DNA from: Gemmatimonadota bacterium
GTDB lineage: Bacteria; Gemmatimonadota; Gemmatimonadetes; Gemmatimonadales; Gemmatimonadaceae
Length of the DNA: 25,112 bases
Assembly: GCA_016719105.1 (NCBI GenBank)
Contig: JADKAQ010000029.1
Location: 1-25,112, forward strand
Direction: 5' to 3'
Position 1 is the first letter of the stretch. Each line of letters starts with the position of its first letter. The position numbers were made by a program, and so were the translations under genes. Of this stretch, positions 1 through 11,517 are shown in pieces. The notes beneath the pieces were generated by a model. It did no database searches, was not told where the DNA came from, and worked only from the letters and a program-made list of their open reading frames with translations.

Positions 1-1491
1 GCCGCGTGGCGCGCATCGACCGGACCGCACTCCCCGTCGCCCGGCTCGGCGATCGCCGTGGCGACGCGCACCAATGATCTGCTTCCTCCGACGCGAGGAC
101 GTCCTCATCACCGATGACCGCCGGAATGTGCGCCCGGTCGAGCACACGCGGGAGTCGCGCGCCGCGGCATTGGTACGCATGAGGACGGCGATCTTTCCGT
201 AGGCCACGCCGGCGCCGGCGCAGCTGCACGGTCTCGTGCGCGACTTCCTCGAGGATGATGGTGCGCCCTTCTCCTTCGACGCAAAGCCCTTGCTGCCACC
301 GTGAAGCCCGTCGACCCCACCACCACTCCAGCGCCGCGCCCCCATCGGTCGCCATCGTCCCGGGCGCGGTGGGCGTGGTCGCCGCCGACACGCGGGGAAA
401 GTCGATCTCCCCCTCGCTCACCCGAAACGGCGTCGGCTGGCGCGTGAAGAGCGCCTCGACCGCGCGCACGTAGGCGTCGCTGCTGCGGAAGTTCTGGATC
501 AGGGTGAAGCGACGGTCAGATTCGCTAATACCGCCCGGAGATAAGCGCGAATGTCGACTCCGCGAAAGCGATAGATCGACTGCTTGGGATCGCCGATCGG
601 AAAGAGCGGACGGCCAGCGAAGGCGTTGGAGAGATCGGGTACTACGTGCGATCCGTCACGGAACTCGTCGATGAGGGGGCGGCGCCGAAGCGCGAGCGAA
701 TGCGCTGGGCGAGCGGCCCCTCGCCTCCTTCTTCCTCGAGGACGCGCTTCACCGTGCGCAGGAGATCGTCGAAGCCTCGCAGGTAAGCGCCATCGCTTTT
801 CCCGCTCGAACGACTCGTGCACCACCGGCGTGAAGTGTGCCCGCTAGCCCTGCTCCCGCGACGCTGAGTCGAAGGCGATGCGCGAGCCTCGTGGCGACGA
901 TAGGGAATCTTGAGCTTCTTGACCCACGGCTCGAACGGCTTTCCCTGCTGGGCGACCCGAGGTGGCGTCGGCGGCATCGTTGGGATGGGCTTGCGCGCCC
1001 AATCGCGCAGCACGCCCAGACGGCTCAGTGTCGTCCTCGATGAAGGTCGTGCGGAAGGGGATCCGGCTCTCCAGCGCGCTCTCGCCGGTACCCGCTGGCA
1101 GAAGCCGTGGATGGTGAAGACAGCGAGGTCATCGAGCGACCGCATCGCCTCGTCGACGATGGCGCTGCCGGCGTCGCCCGTGACGTTCGCGCAGGACAGA
1201 CAGGTCGTCGTTGCGGCTGGTGCGCGGCGGTGGCGACGCCCTCCACACCCGCTCCGCCTCGCGCAGCGTCTTGCGGATGCGCGTGACCAGCTCCTGCGTC
1301 GCCTTCTCGGTGAAGGTGGCGACGAGGATGCGCGCCAGTGACTCCACGCGCCGCTCGAGCAGGAAGGCGCAGGAGGAGACGCGTGATAGCAAAGGCTTCC
1401 CAAATCCCCGCGCTCGCCTCGACGAGGCGTGATCCCGGGATCGAAGCGCGACCTCGAGCGCACGGGAGGACGCTGGCGTCTGCTTGGTCAT
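1..1491 (-). CDS. recB: RecB-like exonuclease V beta subunit (UvrD-type helicase), N-terminal part, frame-disrupted, runs off left edge
   Basis: This is the 3'-to-5' helicase/nuclease subunit of RecBCD, which processes double-strand breaks for recombination. Only the first ~500 residues lie in the window. In order on the minus strand I see a Walker A-like region (SAGIGK or SAGIWE depending on frame, near 1400), then LVATFTEKATQELVTRI (near 1300), VFTIHGFCQR (near 1110), LIDEF (Walker B, near 660) and FPIGDPKQSIYRFRG (near 580). Between 380 and 480 lies FTRQPTPF with the following acidic stretch, and near 190 KIAVLMRTN, all typical of RecB. These blocks lie in different frames, so several indels separate them. 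The start ATG at 1491 overlaps the recC stop (ATGA), implying translational coupling. recD would be expected beyond the left edge. AddA is the main alternative, but the RecC-type neighbour favours RecB. Whether the copy is truly broken cannot be decided here. Confidence 0.8.
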
Positions 1492-4400
1492 CCCTCGCCC
1501 TCCAGCATGGCGTGTCGCCACCCATCGAAGAGCCGCTCGGCCAATCGTTCGAAGTCGTCCCACCGCTCGACCATCGGGTCGATCCCGCGAAAGCAGAGCG
1601 CCACGTAGGCGTCCTGCGCATCGCCGCCTGACGAGTAGTCGGCGGGTTGCTCGTGATACGCCTTCGTCGCTTCGTCTCGCGGATCCACTGGTCGCGGCTG
1701 TGGCCGCGTCTTCTTCCCCCTTGCCCTTCCCCTTTCCCTGCTCGCCCGGCGGCTGCACGGAGGTCGACGCCCCCACGCGTAGCCCGCCACGGCAAAGAAC
1801 GGGAGCGGGCGGCGCATCCCATCGCGCGCCGACTCGACCGGGGGCCAGCCGGGGCATAGCGTTAGGCACACCGGCCCGTACCGCAGCGACTTCACCTTGT
1901 CCCGCTCGCGCCACGAGGACGGTGGTGTCGGGGAGCGACGTATCCCCCTGCTCGCGCGCCGCCAGCATGGCGGTGCTCGACCCACGCGCGCAGGTAGTGG
2001 TCGGCCCCATCGACCCGGCACGCGCACCGCGAATCGCTGCGCACCGCGCACGCCATCGATGCGCGGTGAGCCGCCAGACATCACCTCGAGCGTGATGGGG
2101 ATCGTCGCCGCCGACTCGTCGTTCGGCAGCTGTGCCAGCACCAGCGCGACGTCGCTCCACAGGTCGACATACCGCCCGCCCCAACTCGCGCAGCGGCAAC
2201 GGGCCATCGGCGATCAACCGCCGCTCCTCCGCCGCATCGCGTCCCCGCCAGCGCCCCCGCCAGCATGCGCGCGCAGATCCCCCTGCTCCATGTAGTTTTG
2301 GCGCAAGGTCTGTTCGTCCGACGCCTCCTCGAGCTCGTGCCCAGGTAGGCACGAAGGGTGCGCGTGCGAAAAACTTCGTGACGGATTGGTCCAGCAGTCA
2401 GTCAGGTTCCGGAGTGTGAGCGCGAAGATCCCACACGCCCCGTCGTCCGGCGCCTCGACCTCCCCACCAAGAGCGGCTCCTCTCGTCGCGGCGGTTGCCA
2501 AGCGCCCGCGCCGCCCCCGCCTGCTCCCTCGAAGACCAGAAGAGCGCATCCTTCCCCGCCCCGAAGTACGCCGACGGGGCGGCTACAACGGATACCGCCG
2601 ACCATCACTTTGCGCGCCGCATCCTCAGCACCGTTCTCCGCCCCCCATTTCTCCCACGTCCTCTGCGTTCTCCGCGGTCCCCCCTGCCCCCTCCGCCAGC
2701 CGCAAGCGTCGCCCGCCGCCCCACATGATCGAGCAACTCATCGATCACCACCGACGGCGCCCGCGGCAGTTGTCGTTCACCGCCCGGCCGCCATAGGCGA
2801 GATCAGCCGCCTCCGCCGCCATCAGCGTATCGAGGAAGAGCTGCCGGTCGTCGCTACGAAAGTCCACGATCCCCGCGCGTCGCTCATGCTCCAGCAGGTC
2901 GAACGCCGAACGCCGGTCGCGGCCGCGGAAGACGCCGTCATCCAATCCCACCATCGCCGATCACACGGAACGGCGGCGACCGCATCCGGCGAGCGCCGCG
3001 ACCGTCCATCCCCTGCGGAAGCCGCTCCCGAACCCTTCGTCGTCAGGCTCCGTCGAGCCAGTCGCGCACCACGGCGAACTTCACCGTCTTGTCGTACCCG
3101 CGACCTCCCCAGGCGCCGAGCCGGCGGATCGTCGCCGCCAACGCCCCCCATCTGCTGCTCGTACGTGTCGTCAGGCGCGAGACCCGTTCGATCTGCTGCC
3201 GATCAACGTCGCCGTCCAGTCGGCGAGCGCTCGTGGCGCCACTGCGCCCAGCATCTCCGCCAGGTCGTCGACCCATCGCGCAAAACGTCGCCGGGGTCCA
3301 GGCTCGCCCAGCATGTCCCCCGCTTCGGGGAGCAACCCGGAGACCTCGTCGTCCACCCCGCCCACACCACCACACGCCCTAACGGCAACCGATCAGGCCC
3401 CGCGCGCCAGCTCGCCTCCTCGTAGTCCGGGAAGCCGGGCGCCGAGCGCGCCGCCCCGTCGTATCCCCACCGGACGTTCGCCCGTTCGAGCGCCGACTCG
3501 ACCCACTCCCGTCGCCCGCCGCCAGCCCCGCCCCCTGCCTGGCGAAGGTGGGGCAGGCAGCGAGCGCGGCACTCCGCTCCAGCCGCCCCCTTCCAGCGAC
3601 AGCAACCGCGCCAGTGCCTCGGCCGCCGGCTGCGCGCGTGCAACAGACGGTCGGCGATGCGATACGGGAGGCGCAGCGCCCCCTGCCACCGGACGCCGAA
3701 GACCGCATCCACCGTCAGCGCCCACTCCGCCGCGTCGGGGACGAGCAGGAGGGAGGTCGTGCGGACGCAGCGTGTCGTCGGCGGCCAGCGCCGCCAGCAA
3801 CTGGTCGCGCACCACCTCCAGCTGCCCGCATCACCGTGCGCGTCGTGCACGCTTGCCGGCGGAGTCGTCGCTCCACGCCAGCTCCAGCGGGTGGTCCCGG
3901 CATCGTCGGTGGCCAGCTCCCGCTGCAGCCGACGCTCCAGCACTCCCGCTCCGTTAGGCACCTCCCCCACGCGCTGCACCGCCGCCCCGCGCCCCTCCAG
4001 CTCCGCCACGACTCGCGCGACTGCCCGCCGTAGGCCAGCGCCAGCGGATGCGACGCCGGACCTCGAGCGCCGCCAGGAGCCGTGACCGGGCGGTGCCGCG
4101 CGATGGCGAACAGGAGATCGACGAAGGCGGAAGCGTACTCACGCCAAAGACCGTCACCCGCGACGGAGCCCGTGCGGCGCGTCGCCGGGCCACCGCCGGA
4201 CTCGCCGCGCTGCAACGTCTCGATCAGGCGCTGCAACCGGTTCCCCGTGTGCGGCGCCCCGTCCCCACCTCGGCGCGCAGCCTCCGCCAGAAGCCCCCTA
4301 CCAGCGCCCGTGTGATGTCCCCGGGTAGTCGTCGCCAGCTTCCACCGATCGAGGATGTCGGCCCGGAACATCTGGTAGTCGTCGAATCGGGCCGCCACCT

Positions 4401-4792
4401 GCCGCCAGCCCAAAACGCGTCCGGTCGTCGGCCCGCGCGAGGTAAGGTGCGCAACGGGGCGAAGGTCTCGTCGCCCGCGGGGAGCGCGTCGAGCATCGCA
4501 TCGGTACGCCGGTCAACGCGTCGCGGCGCGGAGAATGGGGTCCTGCTGATCTCGCGGCCGGCGTGCTCCCCAGGATCGACCGCGACAGCTCCCACGAACG
4601 TCGCCGGAAAGGGCATCGTCAGCGACCCCGCGCATCAGAACCGGTCCGCAAGCTGCAACGTCAGCCAGCGTCACTCTCCCTGCGGTGCGACGATCACCTC
4701 CACTCCTCCGGGGCGGGAGCGGGGCGCGTGCCAAGCCGCCGCCAGGTGCTCCAACGGGGTGAGTCGGGGGCGGTGAGCAGCGACAGCGGCAT
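1488..4792 (-). CDS. recC: RecC-like exonuclease V gamma subunit, frame-disrupted
   Basis: RecC is the Chi-recognition subunit of RecBCD. The span of about 1,100 codons fits RecC (E. coli about 1,120 aa). Blocks visible across shifting frames are: an N-terminal start (MPLSLLTAP) at 4792; SLTMPFPATFVGAVA (near 4600); ILDRWKL (near 4340); RVTVFGVSTLPP (near 4150), the hallmark of the RecC core; a PLA.AYGGQSRE segment (near 4020); VHDAHGDA and RPHDL (3740-3850); RLPYRIADR (near 3660); FPDYEEASWRAGPDRLPLG (3390-3450); and the C-terminal DAYVALCFRGIDP (near 1600). The order matches the family. At least a dozen frameshifts are needed to join them, the densest damage in the window. The stop codon lies inside the ATGA that starts recB. 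Divergent from the GGDEF/EAL gene across about 290 bp. I am confident of the family, not of the exact residues. Confidence 0.82.
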
Positions 4793-5085
4793 GGGTGAGG
4801 AACTAATCGTCCCCGCGCTGACAGTCGCCACGCAGCTCGAAACGATCCCTGCGTTTCACTCGTCCCTCGGCAGACGCCGCACCCTCCGCGCCCCCTCCTG
4901 AAAGGCCGTGGACTTCACTCGGATTTCCCGCTCCTCGCTGGCAGGTCTCGACGGTCCTCCAGCCAGGGATCGGCGGCTCGGGACCTGCCGGCATGAACGG
5001 TCGAACTCCCGCGCGGCGGCGGCGCGCCCGCGCCAGGTCCGCAGTGGCGCGCGCGCGGCATTGTGGTCACCCCAGCAGGCGGCGC
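4793..5085. other. Divergent intergenic region between recC and the GGDEF-EAL gene
   Basis: About 290 bp lie between the recC start (minus) and the likely GTG start of the plus-strand signalling gene, so promoters for both should be here. The only clear structure is an inverted repeat: GGCAGGTC at 4940-4947 pairs with GACCTGCC at 4982-4989, leaving a 34-nt loop. I see no convincing -35/-10 pair, no riboswitch core and no conserved small ORF. The exact right boundary depends on the uncertain start of the downstream gene. Confidence 0.35.
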
Positions 5086-7459
5086 GTGAAATCGCTGTAC
5101 CGCAGCGTGACCGGCAGGAGGGGCGCAATCCCCCGTGCGCAGGACGAGGTTCGCGCGCCCGCGTCCGTGCGTCGCAGCTCCACGCGATCTTCCGCTTCAC
5201 CCCGGTCACGATGCTCGTGAACTGGTGAACGCCGCCCTGGGTGGCCGACACCATCGTCGGGCAGGTCGATCGCCGCGTGCTGGGGCTCTGGGTGTTGCTG
5301 CTGACGGGGATCGTCGCCACCGGGGCCAAGGGCCAGGTACTCGGGCCGCCACCGCGCCCCGCGGGCCACCGCCTCCGTACGCGCCGTGCGCCGTCCCACG
5401 ATGCACGCGGCCATCCTCGCCGCCACGTGGGCCGTCGTCCCGATAGTCCGGTTCCCCAACGTCGACCCGCAGGCGCAACTCGTTCTCGGCACCGTCATCA
5501 CCGGGGATGATCTACGCGGGCGGCTCGCCCTCGCGCACCGTGCCACGCGCCGCGGTGGCGTACATCGTCCTCCTCTCCGTCAGGGCCTGATCGGGCTCCT
5601 CACCTCCGACTCGCCATCGCGCTTTCTCCTCACGGGGCTCCTCGTCGCCTACGCCGTCGTGGTCGTGATGAGCGCCACCGGCACCGCCCGCCTGTTCACC
5701 CGATCGCCTCGTCGCCGAGCACGACCTGCAGGAACGCGGGCAGGTCATCGCCTTGCTCCTGGCGGAGTTCGAGGAGAACGGTTCCGACTGGCTCTTCGAG
5801 CTCGATCGCGACTACCACATCGTCAAGCACTCGGCGCGCTTCGCCGACGTCTCGCAGGCCAGTGGCTCGCGGCTCCAGGGACTCTCGCTCTTCTCCCTCA
5901 TCGATGGCGACAGTGGCGATGCGATGCGCGCGCATGGAGTCCGAGCGCCCGTTCGCGACGCCGAAGTGTCGGCGCGCGGGCGCCACGGCCAGCGCTGGTG
6001 GTCCATCAGCGCGAGCCCCATCGCCGGCAACGCGGGCCAATCGTCGGGTGGCGCGGCGTGGGCTCCGACACCACCGACGTCAAGCGTGCTCGCGACGAGA
6101 TCGCGTGGATGGCGCAGACCGACATCCTCACCGGGCTCCGCAACCGCTCGGCTTTCCGTGAGCCTGCCGCCGGGGCGCTCCATCCGAGGCGCGGCGCCGC
6201 GGCATCCGATGGCCATCGCCTGTCTCGACCTCGATCACTTCAAGGGGGGTCAACGACACGCTGAGGCCACCCGCGGGCGACCTCCTCCTGCGCGAAGTGG
6301 CGAGCGAACTGCTGGCCTTCGAGCGCGATTGTGTCTCGGTGGGGCGACTGGGGGCGACGAGTTCGGCCTCCTCTTCTGCGGGATCGCCGACGCCGATGAG
6401 ATCCAGACGCTGACGGAGGAGGTCATCCGTCGCGTGGCGCGCAGCTACAGCATCAGGGGGCGCGTGACGATCGGGGCCTCGATCGGCATGGCCTGCGGCC
6501 CGGAGGACGGCGACACGGTGGATGAACTCATCCACAACGCCGACCTCGCCCTCTACCGCTCAAGGACGGCGGGCGTGGCACCGTCACGCGTTACAGCGGG
6601 TTGATGCTGGCGGAGGCCGAGGAGGCGCGAACGATCAAGGAGGACCTGGCGCTCGCCCTCGTGCGGCAGGAGTTCGTGCTGCACTTCCAGCCCATCGTCG
6701 ACATCACCACCGGGCACACGGTGGCCTTCGAGGCGCTGGTGCGCTGGCAGCACCACACGCGGGCTGCTGGCCCCGACGCCTTCGTCGCGATCGCCGAGTC
6801 GTCGGGGATCATCGCCCCGTTAGGCGACTGGATCCTGCGCGAGGCGTGCCACCACGCGGCGCAGTGGCCGTCGCACCTGCACCTGGCGGTGAACCTCTCG
6901 CCGGCGCAGCTGGGGCGCCCGACCCTCATGGCGACCGTCCTCGGAGGCGCTGGCCGCGTCGGGGCTCAGGGCGCACCGGCTGGAGTTCGAGATCACCGAG
7001 GCGCTCTTTCTCGCGCGCGACACCAGCACCATCAGGCTCCTCGCCGACATGCGCGCCCTGGGGATCGGCATCGCCCTCGACGACTTCGGCACGGGCTTCT
7101 CCTCGCTCAACTACCTCACGACGTATCCGGTGACGAAGATCCAAGATCGACCGCACCTTCGTCGCGGGGGCGCCTCGATCGAGCATCGCAGTGCGATCAT
7201 CGAGGCGGTGACGCTGATGGCGCGCCGCCTGGGGTGCGTGACGACGGCCGAGGGGGTCGAGACGGGGGCGGCGCTGGCCTGGGTCTCGTCGTTAGGGTGT
7301 ACGCAGGCGCAGGGGTACCTCTTCGCCAAGCCCATGCCCCCCGAGTCGATCGCCCGCTACCTCGAGCAGGGGCGCGTGACACCGCCGGGCGTCGCCGCGG
7401 TCGAGCAGGTGGGATGGCGCTGGAGCTGTAGCCCGCGGCGGGCGCGATGGTGGGACTGA
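5086..7459 (+). CDS. Membrane-anchored PAS-GGDEF-EAL cyclic-di-GMP signalling protein, frame-disrupted
   Basis: Reconstructed as about 780 residues. The N-terminal ~200 residues are hydrophobic membrane segments (LWVLLLTGIVATG near 5285, MHAAILAATWAVVPIV near 5400, LLTGLLVAYAVVVVMSATG near 5630), a MASE-like sensor. A PAS-like stretch follows (FEENGSDWLFELDRDYHIV, 5770-5825). The diguanylate cyclase domain has DILTGLRNRSAF (6120), ACLDLDHFKG (6215) and GGDEFGLLF (6355). The EAL domain has FEALVRWQ (6730), AVNLSPAQL (6890), FEITEALF (6990), LDDFGTGFSSLNYL (7080), TTAEGVET (7240) and QGYLFAKPMP (7310), so phosphodiesterase ligands look intact. At GGDEF one G is missing from a G run, and near 7141 one C is gained and one G lost. 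The start (GTG 5086) is a guess. The current frame stops at 7459, but one added G near 7411 would end it at 7431 (...MALEL), which looks more natural. Confidence 0.85.
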
Positions 7460-7617
7460 CCTTCGACAGCAACATCCGGCAGCTCCCCAACAACTTCCTC
7501 TTCACCGACGAGGTGGCGCGCTCGGTGAGCGTGCACTCCCGCGCCATCACCGCGGCGCTGCGCGCCATCTACGACGCCGGCCGTCTCGCGGATGAACTGG
7601 AAGGCAGGAAGCCGTAG
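7447..7617 (+). CDS. Small hypothetical protein, 56 aa
   Basis: ATG at 7447 to TAG at 7615-7617, beginning MVGLTFDSNIRQLPNN. Nearly every third codon position is G or C, as in the neighbouring real genes, so the stretch is probably translated. No Shine-Dalgarno sequence precedes the ATG. The ORF begins 15 nt after the TAG that is the likely true end of the EAL gene, so it could be a co-transcribed small gene, the remnant of a longer gene, or part of a frame-shifted C-terminus. The segment FTDEVARSVSVHSRAI looks like a short helical, possibly DNA-binding-like fold, but I do not recognise a family. No function is assigned. Confidence 0.35.
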   Translation: MVGLTFDSNIRQLPNNFLFTDEVARSVSVHSRAITAALRAIYDAGRLADELEGRKP

Positions 7618-7624
7618 TTGCCCT

Positions 7625-7768
7625 CCTCTGTGAACCTCTGTGCCCCCTCTGTGAACCTCTGTGTCAAGCGTGTTGAAGTGACGCCGGCGTGACGCGCCAT
7701 CCTCACATTGCGCGATGTGAAAAGCGTGACACAGAGGTTCACGGAGGTAACACGGAGGTACACAGAGG
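7625..7768. repeat. Dispersed-type 'CTCTGTG' repeat element with inverted copies abutting the GxxExxY gene
   Basis: CCTCTGTGAACCTCTGTG occurs twice in direct orientation (7625-7642 and 7646-7663). An inverted copy, GACACAGAGGTTCACGGAGG, sits at 7728-7747 and matches the reverse complement of 7646-7665 at 19 of 20 positions. A further degenerate inverted unit (ACACGGAGGTACACAGAGG) ends at 7768, immediately before the ATG of the next gene, so the repeat itself supplies the purine-rich ribosome-binding stretch. Between the arms lies a small palindrome, CACAT-TGCGCG-ATGTG (7704-7719). From general familiarity, such CTCTGTG/CACAGAG repeats often accompany GxxExxY genes. Confidence 0.8.
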
Positions 7769-8152
7769 ATGGCGCGGGGGGTTTGGGACCGGTCGCGAAG
7801 GGTGATCGAGGCGGCGATGCGGGTGCACACCGAGCTGGGGCCAGGATTGCTCGAGACCACGTATGAGGCGTGTCTCGCCGAGGAGTTGCGGCAGGGTGGA
7901 CACCAGGTGCGCACGCAGGTGTCGGTTCCGCTCGTCTATCGTGGGCTGGAACTTCAGCACGGCTATCGGATCGACCTGCTCGTCGACGACGAGGTGGTCG
8001 TCGAGGTGAAGACCGTCGAAAAGCTCTTGCCGGTGCACGAGGCGCAGTTGCTCACCTACCTGCGGTTCTCGAATCGGCGCATCGGGTTGCTCATCAACTT
8101 CCACACGATGCACCTGCGCGATGGCATAAAGCGAATGGTCAACGGCTGGTAG
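7769..8152 (+). CDS. GxxExxY family protein (PD-(D/E)XK-like fold)
   Basis: A complete 127-aa protein, close to the usual family length. The signature that names the family is present as GPGLLETTYEACLAEEL (residues ~22-38), matching G-x-x-E-x-x-Y. The later segment YRIDLLVDDEVVVEVK (residues ~69-84) has the D...ExK arrangement of the PD-(D/E)XK nuclease superfamily, and LLTYLRFSNRRIGLLINF is the usual conserved C-terminal block. The frame is clean and the ATG directly follows the repeat element's terminal ACACAGAGG. Biochemical function is unknown; a nuclease-like activity is inferred only from the fold. The gene stands alone, convergent with the isocitrate dehydrogenase gene 44 bp away. GxxExxY genes are often scattered and mobile-looking, which fits the flanking repeats. 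Confidence 0.9.
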   Translation: MARGVWDRSRRVIEAAMRVHTELGPGLLETTYEACLAEELRQGGHQVRTQVSVPLVYRGLELQHGYRIDLLVDDEVVVEVKTVEKLLPVHEAQLLTYLRFSNRRIGLLINFHTMHLRDGIKRMVNGW

Positions 8153-8196
8153 CTTCACGCCACCGCCGTTGACCCGTTCGCCTTCCCGCGCCCGTG

Positions 8197-10430
<2,234 letters not shown>

Positions 10431-10475
10431 GGTCGGTGCTGTGAAGGACGGCGCCTTGGCTTGGGTTCGGCGCCT

Positions 10476-10490
10476 TTCTATAGGATAGCG
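10476..10490 (-). promoter_or_regulatory. Possible -10 region for the isocitrate dehydrogenase gene
   Basis: Read on the minus strand, GCTATCCTATAGAAA is the only A/T-rich patch in the ~100 bp before the start codon and contains TATCCT and TATAG, either of which could act as a -10 element about 50 nt upstream of the ATG. No matching -35 hexamer at a normal distance is evident, so this is tentative. Confidence 0.25.
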
Positions 10491-10533
10491 GGGGGCCAGC
10501 CGTTGGGTCGGGCGGGCGGGGCAATTTGACGGT

Positions 10534-10637
10534 GGAAGGGGGGCGGGGGGAGGGCGGGCGGGGGGGGGGGGGCCGATGGGCGCCATGGGCGCGATGGGCG
10601 CGATGGGCGCGATGGGCGCGATGGAAGCGATGGGAGC
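10534..10637. repeat. G-run tract and 9-bp tandem repeat (about 7 units of GATGGGCGC)
   Basis: A G-rich tract with an uninterrupted run of 13 G (10560-10572) is followed by about seven 9-bp units: GATGGGCGC, CATGGGCGC, three more GATGGGCGC, then GATGGAAGC and GATGGGAGC (10575-10637). The region is non-coding between the icd start and the next gene. In one minus-strand frame it would read as alternating Ala-Pro-Ile, but the frame has no recognisable protein. The G-run tract could form a G-quadruplex. Confidence 0.8.
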
Positions 10638-10693
10638 GCGGGGGGGACCGCGAGGATGAGGATGAGCATGGGTTGAGACGTCGCGCCCCACCC

Positions 10694-10742
10694 GTCCCAG
10701 CGAACCCGCGCTCGCCGCCATTCCCAGCGAACGCTGGGACCC
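10694..10742. repeat. REP-like palindromic repeat
   Basis: CCCAGCGAACGCTGGG at 10723-10738 is a perfect 7-bp stem with a 2-nt loop. A partner half-copy GTCCCAGCGAACCCGCG begins at 10694. The minus-strand translation is the well-known WVPAFAGNGG type, which marks a class of dispersed palindromic repeats seen in many bacterial genomes. It lies in intergenic DNA, as such repeats normally do. Confidence 0.55.
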
Positions 10743-10823
10743 ATTTGTCCCACGCGTGCTGCACCAGAAGGTCGTGCGTGCACGCCAGCTGCGCGGACTA
10801 TGAATGGCGCACCCGCGCCGGAC

Positions 10824-11219
10824 TCACTCGCGCCCTGGCACGCCCCCCACGAGCAGCCGTCCGAACAACACCCCGTTGAGCCCGAGGATCACCACGGGAA
10901 TCCAGCCCAGCGGAGCACCACCCGCCAGCTGCATCCTGAGCAGCGCGAGCCCGCCGCACATCGAGAGCGTGAGGTTCGCCAACACGATGGGGCGACCGAA
11001 AATCCCGCCGTACACGGCGCGTTGGCCCATCCAGTTGAGGATCGCGATCGCCAGCACGCCGGCGGCGGCTAACGATGCGGCGGCCGACGAGGTCGTCCCC
11101 CAACCCAGCGCGGCGCTCGCTTCCTCAGGGGCAAACAGCAGGGCGAGGCCGAGGGCGCCGAGGAGGAGCGCGCTCGCCCGCAGGAGCGGGGTCGTGACCG
11201 GTGCGGCGTCGTTCGACAT
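10824..11219 (-). CDS. Small integral membrane protein of unknown function, 131 aa
   Basis: Clean ORF from ATG 11219 (MSNDAAPVTTPLLRASALLL). Four hydrophobic segments are visible: ASALLLGALGLALLFAP (~15-31), AAASLAAAGVLAIAILNWM (~45-63), VLANLTLSMCGGLALLRM (~79-96) and LGWIPVVILGLNGVLFGRLL (~103-122). The basic/acidic distribution fits a four-helix inner-membrane protein. No catalytic or ligand motif is recognised. It resembles uncharacterised small membrane proteins with an N-terminal 'LGALGLALLFAP' pattern; I cannot name a family. It has no close co-directional partner: the S41 gene stops about 300 bp upstream and the repeat-rich icd leader lies downstream. Confidence 0.7.
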   Translation of the reverse strand: MSNDAAPVTTPLLRASALLLGALGLALLFAPEEASAALGWGTTSSAAASLAAAGVLAIAILNWMGQRAVYGGIFGRPIVLANLTLSMCGGLALLRMQLAGGAPLGWIPVVILGLNGVLFGRLLVGGVPGRE

Positions 11220-11310
11220 GGCAGCGTGCGAGGGGCGAAGCAGGAGCGGGGCAGCGACCTGACGGGGCAGGACAGTCTACACTCGCGGACCGCTGGTGCG
11301 CACGCATTCA

Positions 11311-11360
11311 CTCACGCCCTCACGCCCTCACGCCCCCACGCTCTCACGCCCTCGCGCACT
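11311..11360. repeat. 8-bp tandem repeat (about 6 units of CTCACGCC)
   Basis: CTCACGCC is repeated at 11311, 11319, 11327 and 11343 with variant units at 11335 (CCCACGCT) and 11351 (CTCGCGCA). It lies in the 298-bp gap between the small membrane protein gene and the 3' end of the S41 peptidase gene. I see no terminator in this gap; the rest of it is discussed under the truncated signal-peptide finding. Confidence 0.75.
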
Positions 11361-11517
11361 CGTTTGCGCGCGCCACGCCGGCCCCGCACGCGTGGAGGGG
11401 TCCGCGACGATCGTGGTATGCGGTCACGTGAGGCGACGATGACGCACAGCACTTCACGTACGAGGTTTCTCGGACTTGCCGTCGCGCTCGCCCTCTGGCC
11501 GGGGCTGGTCGAGGCGC

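Noticed and set aside
1..4792. AddAB instead of RecBC
   Set aside because: The second gene shows VFGVSTLPP and the C-terminal FRGIDP blocks of RecC in the RecC order and length, not AddB's N-terminal ATP-site and iron-sulfur cysteines.
4793..5085. c-di-GMP riboswitch before the GGDEF-EAL gene
   Set aside because: The conserved core and paired helices of known classes are not present; only one simple inverted repeat is seen.
7625..7768. CRISPR-like array
   Set aside because: The repeats are irregular, partly inverted and lack equal-length unique spacers; they fit a dispersed repeat.
11311..11360. CRISPR or iteron-type origin
   Set aside because: Units are 8 bp, contiguous and degenerate with no spacers; no initiator gene nearby.
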